In this document: positions 5,285 to 7,041 of the stretch, in pieces
Numbering within the stretch: position 1 is the stretch's first letter
Layout of the letters: the number at the start of each line of letters is the position of its first letter
Assembly (NCBI GenBank): GCA_024404655.1
Contig: JAKSPR010000149.1
Coordinates: forward strand, 1 to 7,041
DNA length: 7,041 bases
Source: Clostridia bacterium
GTDB taxonomy: Bacteria > Bacillota > Clostridia > Oscillospirales > CAG-272
Reading direction: 5' to 3'
Program-made: the position numbers and the translations under genes
The notes under the pieces: generated by a model
The model's database searches: none
What the model was told of the DNA's origin: nothing
What the model saw: the letters and a program-made list of their open reading frames with translations, nothing else

Positions 5285-6652
5285 ATGATTTTCGATACCA
5301 TTTCCGCGCTTTCCACCTATCATACCCTGTTCCCCGCCATGGCAGCCGTCAAAGATTTTCTTGCCCGCAATGACGAAAAGACCATTCCCGAGGGCAAATA
5401 TCAGCTGGGCGGCGGCGTTTATGCCTCGGTTCAGTCCTATGACCCCAAGCCCGAAACGAAGTTTGAAGCACACAAAAAGTATATTGATCTGCAGTATATC
5501 GTTTCCGGCTCGGAGGATATCCTGTATGCGCCCATAGGCTGCGTCACGGGAGCAGAACCCTACAGCACAGAGGGCGATATCGGCTTCTTTGCTGATACTG
5601 ACCGCAAAACGACCCTGACCCTGTGCGCAGGTGATTTTGCCGTCTTCTGTCCGGCAGACGCCCATGCACCGGGACGGAAAAACGCCCTCACCGACGGTCC
5701 CGTCCGCAAGATCGTTTTCAAGATTCCCGCCCCCGGCTATGAAACGGAGCTGCACTTAAAACAGCTTTGTGAGGGCATCGGCCTGCCGGAAGCTGCCTGC
5801 CGGTCGGTTCTTGATATCGCTTCCATGCTGCTTTCCTCCGGCAAAATGGAGGAGCTGGAGGACCGCTTCTTCCGCGGCGACAATATCGGCGCACAAATTG
5901 AAGCCCTTGCATGGGATAACGGCATCACCAAAGCCCCCTGCTATCTCGCCGCATGGATGATGTTTGCAAAGAAGACTTATTACAACTACCTTGCCAAGCA
6001 CATTGATCCCGCTGTCTACTGGAATTCCATGAGCGATTTTGCCATCTGGGAATCCGTCTGTGAACAGCGCACCGGCGCTCCGGGTCTTCTGGAATACAAC
6101 TGGCTCGCCATGACCCTGCGGGAACAGCTCTACCGTCTCGGCAGACTGCAGTTTGAGCCGAACACCTACCGCGGCAACGAATATGTCTGCGGCGGCACCG
6201 TCATCCATCCCGGCATGCCTGTCCTCAACATCCACATTCCCGAAGGCTCTCCGCTGACAAAGGAAGCCCGGCTGGATTCCTACCGCCAGGCGCAGGCCTT
6301 CTTCGGCGACCACTTTGCGGGCGGCCGTGTGGTCTTCGTCTGCGAATCCTGGCTGCTCTATCCGGCACACAGAGAGTTTTTGCAGAAGGGCTCCAACATC
6401 ATCGACTTCATGGATGATTTCACCATCGTTTCCTCTGAGGAAAAGATCAACGACTTCGGCAACATGTGGCGCATTTACGGCGTCTGCCCCGATTATTCGG
6501 ACTTTGACGCACTCCCCCAGAAGACCGGCATGCAGCGCACCTACGCCGCTCATCTGAAAGCGACCCGCCGCACGGGCGCAGGCTACGGCGTCGTCACCTT
6601 CGACGGCAAGACCTCTGAAAAGAGAGTATGGTCCCTGACCGCTTCCCGGTGA
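5285..6652 (+). CDS. Fusion of YhcH/YjgK/YiaL (DUF386) domain with NAT_N/GNAT_C-type acyltransferase
   Basis: 455 residues from the ATG at 5285, preferred over the ATG at 5276 because the latter overlaps the SD AAAGGA. Residues 1-150 match the YhcH/YjgK/YiaL beta-barrel family: GKYQLGGGVYASVQSY, EAHKKYIDLQYIVSGSEDI (E61, H63), FFADTD, GDFAVFCPADAHAPG (H127) and VRKIVFKI. Family members include NanQ/YhcH, a sialic acid anomerase, and EbgC. Residues about 160-285 resemble an acyltransferase N-terminal helical domain, and about 280-435 match the GNAT-like C-terminal domain: LYRLGRLQFEP, LNIHIPEGSPLTKEA, VCESWLLYP, KGSNIIDFMDDF. Stand-alone versions of each half are typical; I do not know of this fusion as a characterised protein. 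No signal peptide is seen, so it should be cytosolic. A role in anomer handling and acylation of a sugar is only an inference. Its 3' end overlaps the CCA enzyme gene by 25 bases, so the two are likely co-translated. Domain calls are by memory of motifs. Confidence 0.78.
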   Translation: MIFDTISALSTYHTLFPAMAAVKDFLARNDEKTIPEGKYQLGGGVYASVQSYDPKPETKFEAHKKYIDLQYIVSGSEDILYAPIGCVTGAEPYSTEGDIGFFADTDRKTTLTLCAGDFAVFCPADAHAPGRKNALTDGPVRKIVFKIPAPGYETELHLKQLCEGIGLPEAACRSVLDIASMLLSSGKMEELEDRFFRGDNIGAQIEALAWDNGITKAPCYLAAWMMFAKKTYYNYLAKHIDPAVYWNSMSDFAIWESVCEQRTGAPGLLEYNWLAMTLREQLYRLGRLQFEPNTYRGNEYVCGGTVIHPGMPVLNIHIPEGSPLTKEARLDSYRQAQAFFGDHFAGGRVVFVCESWLLYPAHREFLQKGSNIIDFMDDFTIVSSEEKINDFGNMWRIYGVCPDYSDFDALPQKTGMQRTYAAHLKATRRTGAGYGVVTFDGKTSEKRVWSLTASR

Positions 6653-7041
6653 TCCCGGAGGATGTCCTTGCCGTGCTTGACCGCTTCTCGGATTCCCATG
6701 CAGAGGCCTTCTGCGTGGGCGGCTGTGTGCGGGATGCCCTGCGTGGCGTGGAGCCCAACGACTGGGACCTCTGCACCATTCTCCGCCCGGAGGAAACCCT
6801 TGCTCTTTTCTCCGATCACACCTGCATCCCCACCGGAATGAAGCACGGCACCATCACGGTACTCACAAAAACCGGAAGACCGCTGGAAATCACCACCTAC
6901 CGGGTGGACGGTACCTACGCCGACCACAGAAGACCCGATGAGGTGACCTTCTCCCGTTCCCTTTCCGAGGACTGCTCAAGGCGGGCTTTCACGGTCAACG
7001 CCATGGCCTATCATCCAAAGACCGGCATCGTCGACCATTAC
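6628..7041 (+). CDS. cca: tRNA CCA-adding enzyme (CCA tRNA nucleotidyltransferase), N-terminal part
   Basis: 138 residues are visible and run off the right edge. The class II nucleotidyltransferase head is clear: GGCVRDALRG (31-40, motif A glycines), the metal-binding pair D45 and D47 in NDWDLCT, TGMKHGTITVL (69-79), ITTYRVDGTYADHRRPDEV (88-106) and EDCSRRAFTVNAMAYHP (114-130). It builds or repairs the 3'-CCA end of tRNAs using CTP and ATP in the cytoplasm. The usual RRDF of motif C reads RRAF (A120), a possible single-base GAT to GCT change. The ATG at 6628 has an AAGAGAG tract just upstream and lies inside the end of the fusion gene, suggesting translational coupling. The HD or poly(A)-polymerase-like C-terminal region is unseen, so CCA-adding and poly(A) polymerase activities are not strictly separable, but CCA is by far the more likely. 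Confidence 0.9.
   Translation, partial: MVPDRFPVIPEDVLAVLDRFSDSHAEAFCVGGCVRDALRGVEPNDWDLCTILRPEETLALFSDHTCIPTGMKHGTITVLTKTGRPLEITTYRVDGTYADHRRPDEVTFSRSLSEDCSRRAFTVNAMAYHPKTGIVDHY

Noticed and set aside
5756..6553. Minus-strand reading frame (265 codons) opposite the fusion gene
   Set aside because: Antisense to the well-supported acyltransferase part, with no SD or domain recognised.
6566..6583. RxxGxG pattern (R428 to G433 of the fusion protein) as an acetyl-CoA binding loop
   Set aside because: It fits the GNAT motif A pattern by spacing, but it lies about 22 residues from the C-terminus, after the part of the fold where that loop should be, so it is probably chance.

Overview
The window looks like chromosomal DNA from a moderately GC-rich member of the Clostridia. 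The Oscillospiraceae/Ruminococcaceae are my best guess, from protein style, strong AGGAGG-like ribosome sites and sigma-A-type promoters; no single marker proves it. It holds seven protein genes. Two are cut by the window edges (radA on the left, the CCA-adding enzyme on the right). I see no rRNA, tRNA, CRISPR array or insertion sequence.

Left block (about 1-1590, minus strand): a 184-residue membrane protein of unknown function, then a CwlD-like N-acetylmuramoyl-L-alanine amidase, then the start of radA (DNA repair). A sigma-A promoter at 1639-1666 drives the membrane gene. Between it and the amidase lies a strong hairpin with a U7 tail that ends at the amidase start codon and contains the amidase Shine-Dalgarno sequence, so amidase (and radA) output may be attenuated.

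Middle block (about 1739-5203, plus strand): a XerC/D-type tyrosine recombinase with two tandem hairpins in its leader, then a two-component system (OmpR/PhoB-type response regulator and HAMP-containing histidine kinase) with its own probable promoter, closed by a clear intrinsic terminator at 5158-5203. The regulator and kinase genes overlap. The kinase has no in-frame ATG: its only in-frame start is a TTG, while an ATG one frame away overlaps the regulator stop and is followed by a run of six A.

Right block (5205-7041, plus strand): a near-consensus promoter drives a two-gene operon. The first gene encodes an apparent fusion of a YhcH/YjgK/YiaL (DUF386, sugar anomerase-like) domain with an acyltransferase of the NAT_N/GNAT_C type. 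The second, overlapping by 25 bases, is the tRNA CCA-adding enzyme, whose motif C carries an Ala where Asp is normal.

The best candidates for something not well described are the DUF386-acyltransferase fusion, the SD-containing terminator hairpin before the amidase, and the unusual kinase start. The rest is ordinary housekeeping DNA, and I do not see a defence, mobile or biosynthetic system.
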